Source: Desulfobulbus sp. (lineage in GTDB: Bacteria; Desulfobacterota; Desulfobulbia; Desulfobulbales; Desulfobulbaceae). Taken from it: 11,969 nucleotides of DNA. The position numbers and the translations under genes are program-made. The stretch lies in assembly GCA_030600525.1 (NCBI GenBank), contig JAUVLX010000076.1:1-11969 (forward strand), in the 5' to 3' direction. Shown here one piece after another: positions 1-7,410 of the stretch. Within the stretch, counting starts at the first letter, position 1, and each line of letters begins with the position of its first letter. The notes under the pieces were generated by a model. The model was not told the origin of the DNA. It worked only from the letters and a program-made list of their open reading frames with translations, and searched no databases.

Positions 1-238
1 ACAAGACAGCCACCGCAAAAAAAGCAGCCAACCCTATAAAAGAAAAAAGGTAATGCGCGCAAAAAAAACCTACGGAGCCACACCAATTGGCTGCTGGTTC
101 CTGCAGCCCTTGACCAGGCTTTAACAACGGAACCATATAGCTAATAAGACAAAGCAGAAGGAATAAGGCAAAAAAAACAAAGAAAATCGCTGCAGTTTCC
201 CTGAAAATTCCAGATTCGTTTTTTACTGTACGTGCCAT
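1..238 (-). CDS. ftsK: FtsK-type DNA translocase, N-terminal membrane part (cut by window edge)
   Basis: The first 79 codons of a minus-strand gene start at ATG 238-236 and run off the left edge. The product begins MARTVKNESGIF and is followed by a hydrophobic helix (about residues 14-36, rich in Phe and Leu). A short loop with the NWCGSVG motif comes next, then a second hydrophobic segment (about 58-79). This is the layout of the FtsK/SpoIIIE amino-terminal multi-helix anchor, where the loop usually reads NxxGxxGA. FtsK is a septum-located ATP-driven DNA pump that clears chromosome ends during division. An in-frame TAG lies two codons upstream, so this is the first possible ATG. GGAG sits about 14 bases upstream, which is rather far for a ribosome site. 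The motor domain is outside the window, so assignment rests on the anchor alone. Confidence 0.75.
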   Translation of the reverse strand, partial: MARTVKNESGIFRETAAIFFVFFALFLLLCLISYMVPLLKPGQGLQEPAANWCGSVGFFCAHYLFSFIGLAAFFAVAVL

Positions 239-267
239 TGACTAAGTATTTTCTCCGTGTACGTGAT

Positions 268-280
268 CCGCTGAGAGCGG
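268..280. other. short perfect hairpin in the ftsK leader
   Basis: CCGCT-GAG-AGCGG forms a 5-bp stem with a 3-base loop, 30 bases upstream of the ftsK start. A direct repeat ACAGTTA (290-296 and 298-304) lies next to it. Both could belong to the ftsK promoter or leader. No clear sigma-70 boxes were found here. Confidence 0.3.
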
Positions 281-327
281 CAGAAGAATACAGTTAAACA
301 GTTACGCTTCCACCGAGGAAAATATCT

Positions 328-378
328 CCGTCGGATCCTGCACAAAAAGACAAAACCCCGCGAACTGTTGTCCGACGG
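328..378. repeat. 8-bp inverted repeat CCGTCGGA / TCCGACGG
   Basis: CCGTCGGA at 328-335 is the exact reverse complement of TCCGACGG at 371-378, separated by 35 bases. It lies between the nusB terminator and the ftsK start, so it could be an operator pair or the stem of a leader RNA. The role is unknown. Confidence 0.35.
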
Positions 379-389
379 TCTACACTATT

Positions 390-437
390 TGAAAATAAAA
401 ATCAAAATATCCCCACAGTCCTTGGAATGTGGGGATA
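390..437 (-). terminator. intrinsic terminator of the rib-nusB operon
   Basis: A perfect 10-bp stem TATCCCCACA (408-417) / TGTGGGGATA (428-437) has a 10-base loop. In the minus-strand RNA it is followed by a U-rich tract (complement of 390-407). It lies 50 bases after the nusB stop, so it should end the transcript of the whole minus-strand block. A long pyrimidine run (complement of about 452-478) precedes it in the RNA. Confidence 0.88.
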
Positions 438-487
438 GAGAGGGAACTACAAAAGGAAAAAAAAAGAAAAAACTGAACTTTCGGCTA

Positions 488-913
488 CTACTTAATGACA
501 AGCACAGCCTGGACAGAATCAAGAATTCCGTTAATAAAGGCTATCGATTCCTTCACAGAATAGCGCTTTGCAATTTCGAGTGCCTCATTGATAGCGACTT
601 GATTGGGAACATCACTACCATACTTCATCTCGTAAACAGCAATACGTAAAATGTTCCGATCAACCACGGACATCCTTTCTACCCGCCAGTTGTGCGACTG
701 CTCAGCAATAAGCTTATCTATACCATCCCGGTACGTACAGAGTCCTCGCACAAGCTCACTCCCGTAAGGGAGGGCTCTTGTGTTTGTTTCAAAAACTTGA
801 CAAAAAACATCCAGTAACTCAGCCACAGCTTCAGGAGCGCAAGAACACTCCTGGAAATCGTGACCATACAGAAACTGAAGGGCCAATTCTCTTGATTTAC
901 GTCGTAATCCCAT
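488..913 (-). CDS. nusB: transcription antitermination protein NusB
   Basis: The 141-residue product has the normal NusB length and family signatures. The start is RRKSRELALQFLY, the mid-region reads VERMSVVDRNILRIAVYE, and the end contains the helix NEALEIAKRYSVKESIAFING. NusB is a small all-helical RNA-binding protein that, with NusE (ribosomal protein S10), binds boxA RNA to promote antitermination of rRNA operons. It is the last gene of the minus-strand riboflavin block, 76 bp after ribH. This ribH-nusB order is common in bacteria. Start ATG 913-911 has an AAGGGCGG stretch a few bases upstream as ribosome site. Nothing looks damaged. Confidence 0.96.
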   Translation of the reverse strand: MGLRRKSRELALQFLYGHDFQECSCAPEAVAELLDVFCQVFETNTRALPYGSELVRGLCTYRDGIDKLIAEQSHNWRVERMSVVDRNILRIAVYEMKYGSDVPNQVAINEALEIAKRYSVKESIAFINGILDSVQAVLVIK

Positions 914-989
914 TCAAACCGCCCTTAAGTACTGTCTCTTAATCATTCCATTAAAATGACCTCAACCCGACCAACATACCAACCATTGA

Positions 990-1457
990 TCAGCCGACGG
1001 TCTCCATAAGGTTAACCATTTCAAGTGCAGCAACAGCCACATCTGACCCCTTGTTTCCGGCCTTGGTTCCTGCACGTTCAATTGCCTGCTCAATGGTCTC
1101 GGTTGTCAGGACACCAAAAAGAATTGGCACACCGGTATCAAGCATCACCTGGGCCGACCCTTTGGCTACTTCTCCTGCAACAAAATCAAAATGAGGCGTT
1201 GCCCCACGGATAACCACTCCGATACAGATCACCGCATCATATTTACCTGACTTAGCCATTTTTTGCGTGACCAACGGAATTTCAAATGCTCCAGGCACTC
1301 GGGCAACATCGATATCATCGGTGTTGACCCCAGATCTCACCAGGCTATCCAACGCACCTTCAAGTAATTTCTCACAAATGAAAGAGTTGAACCGCGCAAC
1401 AACAATGCCTATTTTTCGGCCTGTACCCTGTAAATTTCCTTCAAAATAGTTTGCCAT
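990..1457 (-). CDS. ribH: 6,7-dimethyl-8-ribityllumazine synthase
   Basis: The product catalyses the penultimate step of riboflavin synthesis. It condenses 5-amino-6-ribitylamino-uracil with 3,4-dihydroxy-2-butanone 4-phosphate. The protein is 155 residues from the ATG chosen here and starts MANYFEG. Visible family motifs are ARFNSFI (21-27), VPGAFEIP (54-61) and GVVIRGATPHFDFV (80-93), where His89 is the expected catalytic residue; GNKG near the end is also conserved. A TTG two codons upstream (1463) would also be open. However, AGGA sits about six bases before the ATG and directly abuts the TTG, so the ATG is preferred. The gene lies 26 bp after ribBA and before nusB. The enzyme normally assembles as pentamers or 60-mer capsids. 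Confidence 0.96.
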   Translation of the reverse strand: MANYFEGNLQGTGRKIGIVVARFNSFICEKLLEGALDSLVRSGVNTDDIDVARVPGAFEIPLVTQKMAKSGKYDAVICIGVVIRGATPHFDFVAGEVAKGSAQVMLDTGVPILFGVLTTETIEQAIERAGTKAGNKGSDVAVAALEMVNLMETVG

Positions 1458-1483
1458 ATCCAATCCTGTATTCAGTTCAGTTC

Positions 1484-2728
1484 TCAGGGCTCGTTATGAA
1501 CATAACCAATTGGCTGTTCACCATACAACTCAAGCATATGCCCCATTTTATCTCGTTTAGTCCGGAGATATTTCATATTATCCTTATCACCGGGTACTTC
1601 GATGGGTAGCCTTTCAACAACCTCAAGCCCATACCCTTCAAGCCCGATTATCTTCTTTGGGTTGTTAGTCAACAGGCGCATTTTGCGTACTCCAAGATCG
1701 CGAAGCATCTGTGCCCCCATCCCATAGTCCCGAAGATCAGGCTTAAAGCCAAGGCGAGTGTTCGCCTCTACCGTATCCAACCCGTCCACATCCTGAAGTT
1801 CGTATGCTTTCAGCTTATTGACAAGACCAATACCGCGCCCTTCCTGTCGCATATACAGGATAACTCCCTTGCCTTCCTGCTCCACCATTCGCATTGCAGC
1901 ATGAAGCTGAGAACCGCAGTCACATCGTGCTGACCCAAAAACATCACCGGTGAGGCACTCTGAATGCACTCGAACCATTACCGGCTCCTCAGGATTAAAC
2001 TCACCCAAGACAAGAGCAACGTGCTCATCATGATCCACTTCGTTGGTGTAGGCAATGACTTTAAACTGACCGGCATGAAAAGTAGGTAGCCGAGCTTCGG
2101 CTGCACGAGTTACCAATGTATCCTTAGTGAGACGGTAAGCAACTAAGTCCGCAATGGTCGCGATCTTTATATCATGCTCTTTGGCAAACACCTCTAGATC
2201 GGGCATCCTCGCCATTGTACCGTCTTCATTCATAATTTCGCAAATAATCGCAGCAGTACGCATCCCTGCTATTCGCGAAAGATCCACAGACCCTTCGGTC
2301 TGTCCGGTTCGGACTAGCACCCCACCCTCACGAGCCCGCAGCGGAAATACATGACCAGGGCTGATTATATCACGCGGGGTTGCATCGGATGCCACCGCAG
2401 CTTCAATGGTTCTCGCCCTGTCTGCAGCAGAAATACCAGTGCTGACACCGGTTCGAGCTTCGATACTGATGGTGAACCCGGTCCCGTAAGGTGACTGGTT
2501 ATTTGACACCATCATAGGCAGGCCAAGCTGCTCGATAATATCCGGGCTCATTGCAAGACAGATCAGCCCGCGCCCGTGAGTTGCCATAAAATTAATAGCT
2601 TCCGGTGTGACTGCTTCCGCAGCCATACAGAGATCACCTTCATTTTCCCGGTCTTCATCATCAACCAGGATCACCATTTTACCGGCCTTAATATCCTTAA
2701 CTACTTCTTCAATTGAACTGACAGCCAT
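1484..2728 (-). CDS. ribBA: bifunctional DHBP synthase / GTP cyclohydrolase II
   Basis: This is a two-domain enzyme feeding both branches of riboflavin synthesis. The N-terminal domain (about 1-205) makes 3,4-dihydroxy-2-butanone 4-phosphate from ribulose 5-phosphate. It shows DDEDRENEGD (23-32), THGRGLICL (50-58) and SPGHVFPLRAR (123-133). The C-terminal domain (about 210-400) opens GTP. It keeps the zinc cysteines C258, C269 and C271, then RQEGRGIGL (294-302), DLRDYG and LLTNNPKK. Length 414 residues is usual for RibBA. The frame is open to an ATG at 2767, but that adds 13 residues not expected in the family. A GAGAG ribosome site lies six bases before ATG 2728 and only three before the adjacent ATG 2731. 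Both active sites look intact. Confidence 0.96.
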   Translation of the reverse strand: MAVSSIEEVVKDIKAGKMVILVDDEDRENEGDLCMAAEAVTPEAINFMATHGRGLICLAMSPDIIEQLGLPMMVSNNQSPYGTGFTISIEARTGVSTGISAADRARTIEAAVASDATPRDIISPGHVFPLRAREGGVLVRTGQTEGSVDLSRIAGMRTAAIICEIMNEDGTMARMPDLEVFAKEHDIKIATIADLVAYRLTKDTLVTRAAEARLPTFHAGQFKVIAYTNEVDHDEHVALVLGEFNPEEPVMVRVHSECLTGDVFGSARCDCGSQLHAAMRMVEQEGKGVILYMRQEGRGIGLVNKLKAYELQDVDGLDTVEANTRLGFKPDLRDYGMGAQMLRDLGVRKMRLLTNNPKKIIGLEGYGLEVVERLPIEVPGDKDNMKYLRTKRDKMGHMLELYGEQPIGYVHNEP

Positions 2729-2797
2729 CATGTGCTCTCTTTTGGGACCATAAGAGTATCCCAACATTACTTTTTCGTATTGCGCTGTTTTGGTAGT

Positions 2798-3451
2798 TTA
2801 CAAAAAACCATGCTCAGCAAGAAAGGAAGAACTTATTGCACTTTTCCCGCTTTGAGCATTTACATTACCACCAAGCAGTTTTTCCACATATTTGCCAATG
2901 ATATCCACCTCGATATTCACCTTATCCCCCTGTTTCAACTCGCCCAACGTAGTGATGGACAACGTATGTGGAATAATAGATACCGAAAAACGGGAATGCT
3001 CACAACTGTTCACCGTCAGGCTGACGCCATTAATGGTTATTGAACCTTTTGCAATAACATACTTTGTCAAACTCAGGTCCAAAGAAAAGACAAATAAGGT
3101 GAAATCGCCAGTACTTCGCCGCTCTTCCACTGTTGCTAAACCGTCTATGTGGCCGCTGACAATATGCCCCCCCAAACGGTCGCTGAGGCGAAGAGCACGT
3201 TCAAGGTTCACCCTTGAGCCGACACTCAAACTTCCCATACCTGTACAGGACAAGCTTTCCGGGGAGACATCTGCAAGAAAACGATTACCGGTAATATTTC
3301 TAGCTGTCAGGCAGGTACCATTGACGGCTATAGATTCCCCTTCTTCGGGATCAGTTAAATCAAAATCTGCTTCCAAAGCAAAAACAACGCCACCACCTGC
3401 AGCACGCTTCTCCGCTACCGTACCAAACCCTTGAATAATACCGGTAAACAT
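2798..3451 (-). CDS. ribE: riboflavin synthase, alpha subunit type
   Basis: The product dismutates two molecules of dimethylribityllumazine to riboflavin and the pyrimidine that RibH reuses. The 217-residue protein opens with the diagnostic MFTGIIQGFG and has the two internally similar barrel halves of the family. The first half contains VNGTCLTA (43-50) and GHIVSGHIDG (95-104). The second contains NGVSLTVN (141-148) and SIIPHTL (158-164). It begins 8 bp after the upstream TPR gene, whose stop codon overlaps the AAGG ribosome site (AAATAAGG), so the two are probably co-translated. The gap to ribBA is 69 bp. In many bacteria ribD would precede this gene; here it does not. Confidence 0.96.
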   Translation of the reverse strand: MFTGIIQGFGTVAEKRAAGGGVVFALEADFDLTDPEEGESIAVNGTCLTARNITGNRFLADVSPESLSCTGMGSLSVGSRVNLERALRLSDRLGGHIVSGHIDGLATVEERRSTGDFTLFVFSLDLSLTKYVIAKGSITINGVSLTVNSCEHSRFSVSIIPHTLSITTLGELKQGDKVNIEVDIIGKYVEKLLGGNVNAQSGKSAISSSFLAEHGFL

Positions 3452-3459
3452 AGCAGGCC

Positions 3460-4059
3460 TTATTTTAAAGCGTCTGCACGCGCTTCAAATTCCCGTGCCA
3501 GCCGTTCATGCTTAAAGTTAGCATGGATGCTTGATATAGTTCGATAAGTATCAGCAGCCTTAACAGCTTCACCGGTCTCTTCATATAATTCGCCAGTGGT
3601 CTCAAGTACCTCGATGACACCCTTTGGATTACTGATTAATCGGTAATGTTCCAGCATGTCAAAAAGCAATTCCAAGGCTTTATCAGGCTCGCCCATTTCT
3701 CTGTAGGCCACAACCATCTTTTTGTGCAAAGACACCTGTGAAAAGGAATCGTCTTCCTGTTCACAAATTTCAGCGGCCCGTTTAAAATGCTTAACTGCCA
3801 TTTCGTATTCTTCGCGGAGCATACAGGTATCACCCAACCTGTCAGCGGCATTGGCTACACCTTGAGTATCCCCGTCTTCTTCGAACCCAAGCAGGGCATT
3901 ATGAAAACAAATAACGGCCTGAGTATAATCTCCGCCAGACAAATGTTTCCTGCCGGCCATGTAGTCTCTTTTGGCTGGATTTTCAAGCTCACCCATCCTA
4001 TTCATATCTTCAGTCATCGGCTTTATGGAATCCATAGACTGAATGCTGTTACTCGCCAT
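3460..4059 (-). CDS. TPR-repeat protein, cytoplasmic, function unknown
   Basis: The 199-residue soluble protein has no signal peptide or membrane segment. About four tetratricopeptide-like helical hairpins are seen at roughly 28-61 (SGGDYTQAVICFHNAL), 70-103 (REEYEMAVKHFKRA), 112-143 (EMGEPDKALELLF) and 150-185. TPR arrays are protein-binding scaffolds. The first ~25 residues are Met/Ser rich and likely disordered. The frame is open to 4092, but GGGAG lies seven bases before ATG 4059 and decides the start. That ATG lies inside the end of the upstream HEAT gene (11-bp overlap), which implies translational coupling. ribE follows after 8 bp. Its partner is unknown; the upstream HEAT protein is the obvious candidate. 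Confidence 0.85.
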   Translation of the reverse strand: MASNSIQSMDSIKPMTEDMNRMGELENPAKRDYMAGRKHLSGGDYTQAVICFHNALLGFEEDGDTQGVANAADRLGDTCMLREEYEMAVKHFKRAAEICEQEDDSFSQVSLHKKMVVAYREMGEPDKALELLFDMLEHYRLISNPKGVIEVLETTGELYEETGEAVKAADTYRTISSIHANFKHERLAREFEARADALK

Positions 4060-5197
4060 GTATATCTCCCTTATCCTTGTGTATATTCTCAATAGCAGTT
4101 GCAGCTACATCAGCGACTGATGTCTCAACCGGCTGCCCCTGCTCAAAAATCATTATCATGCTTTGATCCTGCTGCAGTGGCAGCAGCTGCAACCCAACTT
4201 CTGTGGCTGAAATATTACCCAGCATTCGTGCTACAAGGGCTCGAATTTCAGGTTTTTCATGGTTGAGCAGACTGAAAAGTGAATAAAAAGGCGTTTTTCG
4301 GATAAGATCAGGGCGGGTTGTCGCGATCTCGCCAAGCCCCCACAGAACTGCTTCCTGTGTAGCCGGATCATTTAAAAAATTATATAGATGCCGCGTGAAC
4401 GCACCATAAATATCAGGTCTGTAGGCAATGATTGCGCCAATGGCCTCGACCATACCCCAAGATGTTGAGGCTGAATCAGAGCACGACTGAAATAACCGAT
4501 GCAGTTGATCTGCGACCGGTGCGGGCTCGCGGGTGGAGACCCTTGCGCAAACCTGCCCCATTGTCCACGCAATTTTGTATCGATCTGCCGGTACAGGCGC
4601 ATATAAAAGACGTTGCAAAAAACGCAGGGTACGTTTGTCATCAAAACAGAGATCAACAAGCCCATCCAGGTCTCCCTTTTCGGCAAGTTCCTTTACCTGT
4701 TTTTTACTAGCCCGCTTACGGGTCCGTTTCGGATCACGCACAGGTTCTAGTTGTGACACACTGGCCCCTGCAGCGCCCTCCCCTTTAATAGTTTGTTGTT
4801 GCTGATTTTGCTCGTAGCGCTCAACAATTTCCGTAATACCCTTGTGCAAACGGACAAAAAATAGCACTCCGCGTGCTGCACGACCATCGATATTACGCTT
4901 CGGGCAAACCTGATGGGTGATTTCATCGTAATCTTCGATACGCCCAGTAAGATAGTCTTCTTCCGCTACCAGCTCCCAAGCAAGATCCCACTCGTTACTG
5001 CAGGCATTGACAAGACCCTCGACCATTGCAGCGCCAACATTGTGCCCGGTCGCATCGCAGACATAGATCGCTCCGCACTCACACTTCCCCATGGGAAATT
5101 CGTTCAGCTTTCGCTGAGCAGAATCGGTTGGACGACCAATATCCATTCCGCAAAAAGGACACCATGGCTTCAGATTGACTTCACCTTTAGTTGCCAT
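4049..5197 (-). CDS. zinc-ribbon plus HEAT-repeat protein (DVU0298-like, tentative)
   Basis: The 382-residue soluble protein has three parts. Residues 1-60 contain CPFC (C13, C16) and CEC (C39, C41), a probable zinc ribbon, followed by a motif YVCDATGHNVG. Residues 60-125 form an acidic helical part. A Gln-rich and basic linker (about 130-168, with RTRKRASKK) joins this to a C-terminal region (about 170-375). That region has repeated helices such as WGLGEIATTRPDLI and EIRALVARMLGNI, typical of HEAT / PBS-lyase-like repeats. I recall similar proteins in sulfate reducers under the name DVU0298 family, but this is from memory. The function is unknown; zinc ribbon plus HEAT suggests an adaptor or maturation role. 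It starts 5 bp after one TPR gene and overlaps the next by 11 bp. Confidence 0.8.
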   Translation of the reverse strand: MATKGEVNLKPWCPFCGMDIGRPTDSAQRKLNEFPMGKCECGAIYVCDATGHNVGAAMVEGLVNACSNEWDLAWELVAEEDYLTGRIEDYDEITHQVCPKRNIDGRAARGVLFFVRLHKGITEIVERYEQNQQQQTIKGEGAAGASVSQLEPVRDPKRTRKRASKKQVKELAEKGDLDGLVDLCFDDKRTLRFLQRLLYAPVPADRYKIAWTMGQVCARVSTREPAPVADQLHRLFQSCSDSASTSWGMVEAIGAIIAYRPDIYGAFTRHLYNFLNDPATQEAVLWGLGEIATTRPDLIRKTPFYSLFSLLNHEKPEIRALVARMLGNISATEVGLQLLPLQQDQSMIMIFEQGQPVETSVADVAATAIENIHKDKGDIHGE

Positions 5198-5202
5198 GAT
5201 GT

Positions 5203-5835
5203 TTATCCGAGTTTTTCGTTAAGTGCGTCAACAAACCTGGAGTCAATCGAATAGCCAAGCTCCTTTGCCTTTTCCAAATTTTGTTTGGATTCGGTGTAGT
5301 CACCTTTAAAATACAAAGCAACCGCAAGGTTATTTCTTGCCATGGCGGTATCCGGCTCTAAGGTAACAGCTTCTCTCGCCGCCTCTACCGCCTTTACATC
5401 TTCTTCGTTCATGGTGTAGGCAGAAGTCAAATTTATCCATGCAGTGATCAATTTGGGATCAATCTTAATGGCCAGCGAATAACTCTTAATGGCTTCTGCA
5501 ACAGCATTTTGGTGCTGACGGATCAAACCTATATTGACATGCGCTTCTGCCATTGTTGGAGAAATTTCGAGTGCCTGCTCATTTAATTCAAGCGCTTTTT
5601 CGGCATCTCCCTGGTCAAAATAAATCGCACCGAGATTGATCAAACTTTCCATGGACTGGTTATCCAATTCAAGTGCTTTTTCAAGCTGGAAAATCGCATC
5701 CTCAATACGGCCTGCCTGACGGTATATCAGTCCCAGATGGTGTCTGGCCATGACATTTTCAGGTTTCTCCTTTACCACTTTTTCCAAATCACTGATTACG
5801 GTTGCTAAATCAGATGTTTTTTCCACCTCAGACAT
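5203..5835 (-). CDS. TPR-repeat protein, first gene of the rib-nusB operon
   Basis: The 210-residue cytoplasmic protein is almost entirely tetratricopeptide repeats. Five 34-residue units are seen at about 27-60, 61-94, 95-128, 129-162 and 163-196, with the canonical pattern (HLGLIYRQAGRIEDAIFQLEKAL, shown only in part: LGLIYRQAGRIEDAI). The last ~14 residues form a capping helix. It has no signal peptide. The frame is open back to 5916, but the first 27 residues of that longer version are unlike the family. AAAGGG lies six bases before ATG 5835, so this start is chosen. It sits downstream of a good sigma-70 promoter and just before the zinc-ribbon/HEAT gene. Its partner protein is not evident from sequence. 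Confidence 0.85.
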   Translation of the reverse strand: MSEVEKTSDLATVISDLEKVVKEKPENVMARHHLGLIYRQAGRIEDAIFQLEKALELDNQSMESLINLGAIYFDQGDAEKALELNEQALEISPTMAEAHVNIGLIRQHQNAVAEAIKSYSLAIKIDPKLITAWINLTSAYTMNEEDVKAVEAAREAVTLEPDTAMARNNLAVALYFKGDYTESKQNLEKAKELGYSIDSRFVDALNEKLG

Positions 5836-5870
5836 AAAAAAACCCTTTGTATCTTGGTTATAAAAAATAT

Positions 5871-5890
5871 CGTAATATACGATTATTACG
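5871..5890 (-). promoter_or_regulatory. terminator-like hairpin in the operon leader
   Basis: CGTAATA / TATTACG forms a perfect 7-bp, AT-rich stem with a 6-base loop. In the minus-strand RNA it is followed by AUAUUUUUUAUAA, just ahead of the AAAGGG ribosome site of the first TPR gene. It could be a weak attenuator. The stem is weak, so this is tentative. A second hairpin CCAGC-TTTT-GCTGG lies further upstream in the same leader. Confidence 0.35.
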
Positions 5891-5983
5891 TATAGACACC
5901 ATACATTTTCCAGCAAAAGCTGGTATTTAAAAAAGAACGTATAATTCCAATTTCAAAAGCCTTAAAAAAGCGAAGCAGCGTAC

Positions 5984-6011
5984 ATTATAGGCATAAACCC
6001 ACAGGAAGCAA
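5984..6011 (-). promoter_or_regulatory. sigma-70-type promoter for the TPR-HEAT-TPR-rib-nusB operon
   Basis: On the minus strand the -35 box TTGCTT (complement of 6006-6011) and a perfect -10 box TATAAT (complement of 5984-5989) are separated by 16 bases. Transcription would begin near 5977, leaving a leader of about 140 bases before the first TPR start. The site lies downstream of the ribF stop, which makes ribF a separate unit. Confidence 0.65.
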
Positions 6012-6070
6012 GGCTCTGAAAGGGAATATTTCAAACGCTTTCCTCTTGCCTTCCATCGTTTGACAAATGG

Positions 6071-7027
6071 TCAAGAACGGTAGGCTATCAGTTTCTTTTC
6101 TCTTGCTTTTGCCAGCACCTTATGGGCCACGGCTATATCCTTACTGATTTGTTTTACCAGGCTCTCAGGTCCGTCAAAGGCTATTTCAGCACGCAAATGT
6201 CGAAGAAGGTTAATCTTTAGAGGCCGACCATAGATGTCGGCGTTAAAATCAAATATGTGCGTTTCGGCAATCAGTTGATTCTGCCCGAAGGTAGGATTGT
6301 AACCAATATTGGATACGCCCCCATACTGCTTTCCTCCATACAACACTTGGGTGACATATACACCGGTTTTGGGACAGAGATCTTCTTCTGAAATGCACAA
6401 GTTGGCAGTAGGAAACCCAAGTTCCCGCCCCCTTTGCTGTCCGGGCTGCACCAAACCACGAATCTGGTAGAATCTGCCAAGCAAATTGCGGACATCACGC
6501 ATGCGTCCTGCAGTGACCAACTCCCGTATTTTTGAACTTGATACTATTTCTCCACCCACGTATTGCGCCTCCACGACCTGTACCGGAAATCCTTTCCTCT
6601 CGCACTGCTCTTTAAGAAAAGTAGTGTTACCCTGTCTTCCTTTGCCAAGGGCGTAGTCATACCCGACCACCAGGTATTGCATCCCTATTTTATCAATCAA
6701 GACATGATCAAGAAAATCCATAGCAGTGATAGCCGCCACTTCTCTTGAAAACGGGATAATCACCAGTACATCGATCCCAGAATTTTCAATGAGCTCGATT
6801 TTCTGTTTGGTGGTTGAAATAAGACGAATCCCATTGGGACTGAGAACCTTCAAAGGATGAGGGGAAAATGTTACGGCTATACTTGTACCATTATGCATAC
6901 GGGCACGCTCAACCACGGTGTCAAACAAGACCTTGTGCCCTAAGTGCACACCATCAAAATTGCCGATGGTGACATGGGCATGAGGAAAAGGAGCCTTTAT
7001 ATCTTTCAGTTCAGTATAAATTTCCAT
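6071..7027 (-). CDS. ribF: bifunctional riboflavin kinase / FAD synthetase
   Basis: The product phosphorylates riboflavin to FMN and adenylylates FMN to FAD. The 318-residue length is typical. The N-terminal nucleotidyltransferase domain (1 to about 180) has GNFDGVHLGH (22-31), TFSPHP (53-58), VVGYDYALGKGRQGN (120-134) and the SSSKIREL motif (163-170). The C-terminal kinase domain (about 183-310) has GRELGFPTANL (200-210), TGVYV (221-225), SNIGYNPTFG (239-248) and the catalytic-glutamate segment ETHIFDFNADIYG (255-267). The start ATG has AGGCGG about six bases upstream. It is oriented with the rib operon but separated from it by 235 bp and a promoter. No motif residue looks changed. Confidence 0.97.
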   Translation of the reverse strand: MEIYTELKDIKAPFPHAHVTIGNFDGVHLGHKVLFDTVVERARMHNGTSIAVTFSPHPLKVLSPNGIRLISTTKQKIELIENSGIDVLVIIPFSREVAAITAMDFLDHVLIDKIGMQYLVVGYDYALGKGRQGNTTFLKEQCERKGFPVQVVEAQYVGGEIVSSSKIRELVTAGRMRDVRNLLGRFYQIRGLVQPGQQRGRELGFPTANLCISEEDLCPKTGVYVTQVLYGGKQYGGVSNIGYNPTFGQNQLIAETHIFDFNADIYGRPLKINLLRHLRAEIAFDGPESLVKQISKDIAVAHKVLAKAREKKLIAYRS

Positions 7028-7038
7028 ACATGCCGCCT

Positions 7039-7057
7039 ACCCATCTGAAAGACGGGT
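7039..7057 (-). promoter_or_regulatory. hairpin directly upstream of the ribF ribosome site
   Basis: In minus-strand RNA ACCCGUCU-UUC-AGAUGGGU folds into an 8-bp stem, one pair being G-U. On the plus strand that pair would be an A-C mismatch, so the fold favours the ribF transcript. It touches the AGGCGG ribosome site, so it could influence ribF translation. It does not resemble an FMN riboswitch. Confidence 0.4.
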
Positions 7058-7374
7058 TGATCCCTAAAGTTGTTAGGCCGCAGTGAGGCCGATAGAATTA
7101 ATTTTCTGACTTGGCATCCACTATCCAGCCACCCTAATACCCTTTTTCTCTCCATCCCTGAAAATGTGACTCACTCACAACACAGAGCACAGTAAATATC
7201 TGCAGGACAGGTAATTTGTAGGTACAGTAAGTGCCAATATCTTCTGTGGCAACTCCGTCATGCTATCTTTTTCCAATACCCAAGAAAAGAAGCGTAACAA
7301 CTGAGCGAAACGTCGTCTGAAAAAAATGGCATATGTACCCTAATTAAGAGAAACAAGCAAATCCTTCATTTTGC

Positions 7375-7410
7375 ATTCCTCGTTCATGCTCAATTCCTCG
7401 TTCATGCTCA
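7375..7410. repeat. two perfect 18-bp tandem copies
   Basis: ATTCCTCGTTCATGCTCA occurs at 7375-7392 and again, identical, at 7393-7410. A degenerate third copy may precede it (CCTTCATTTTGC). It lies in the spacer upstream of the tRNA promoter. The role is unknown. Confidence 0.85.

Noticed and set aside
5203..5916. Longer form of the first TPR protein starting at 5916
   Set aside because: The extra 27 residues overlap the leader hairpins; AAAGGG marks the ATG at 5835.
6001..7160. FMN riboswitch before ribF or the rib operon
   Set aside because: None of the conserved RFN-element segments could be found in the leaders on either strand.
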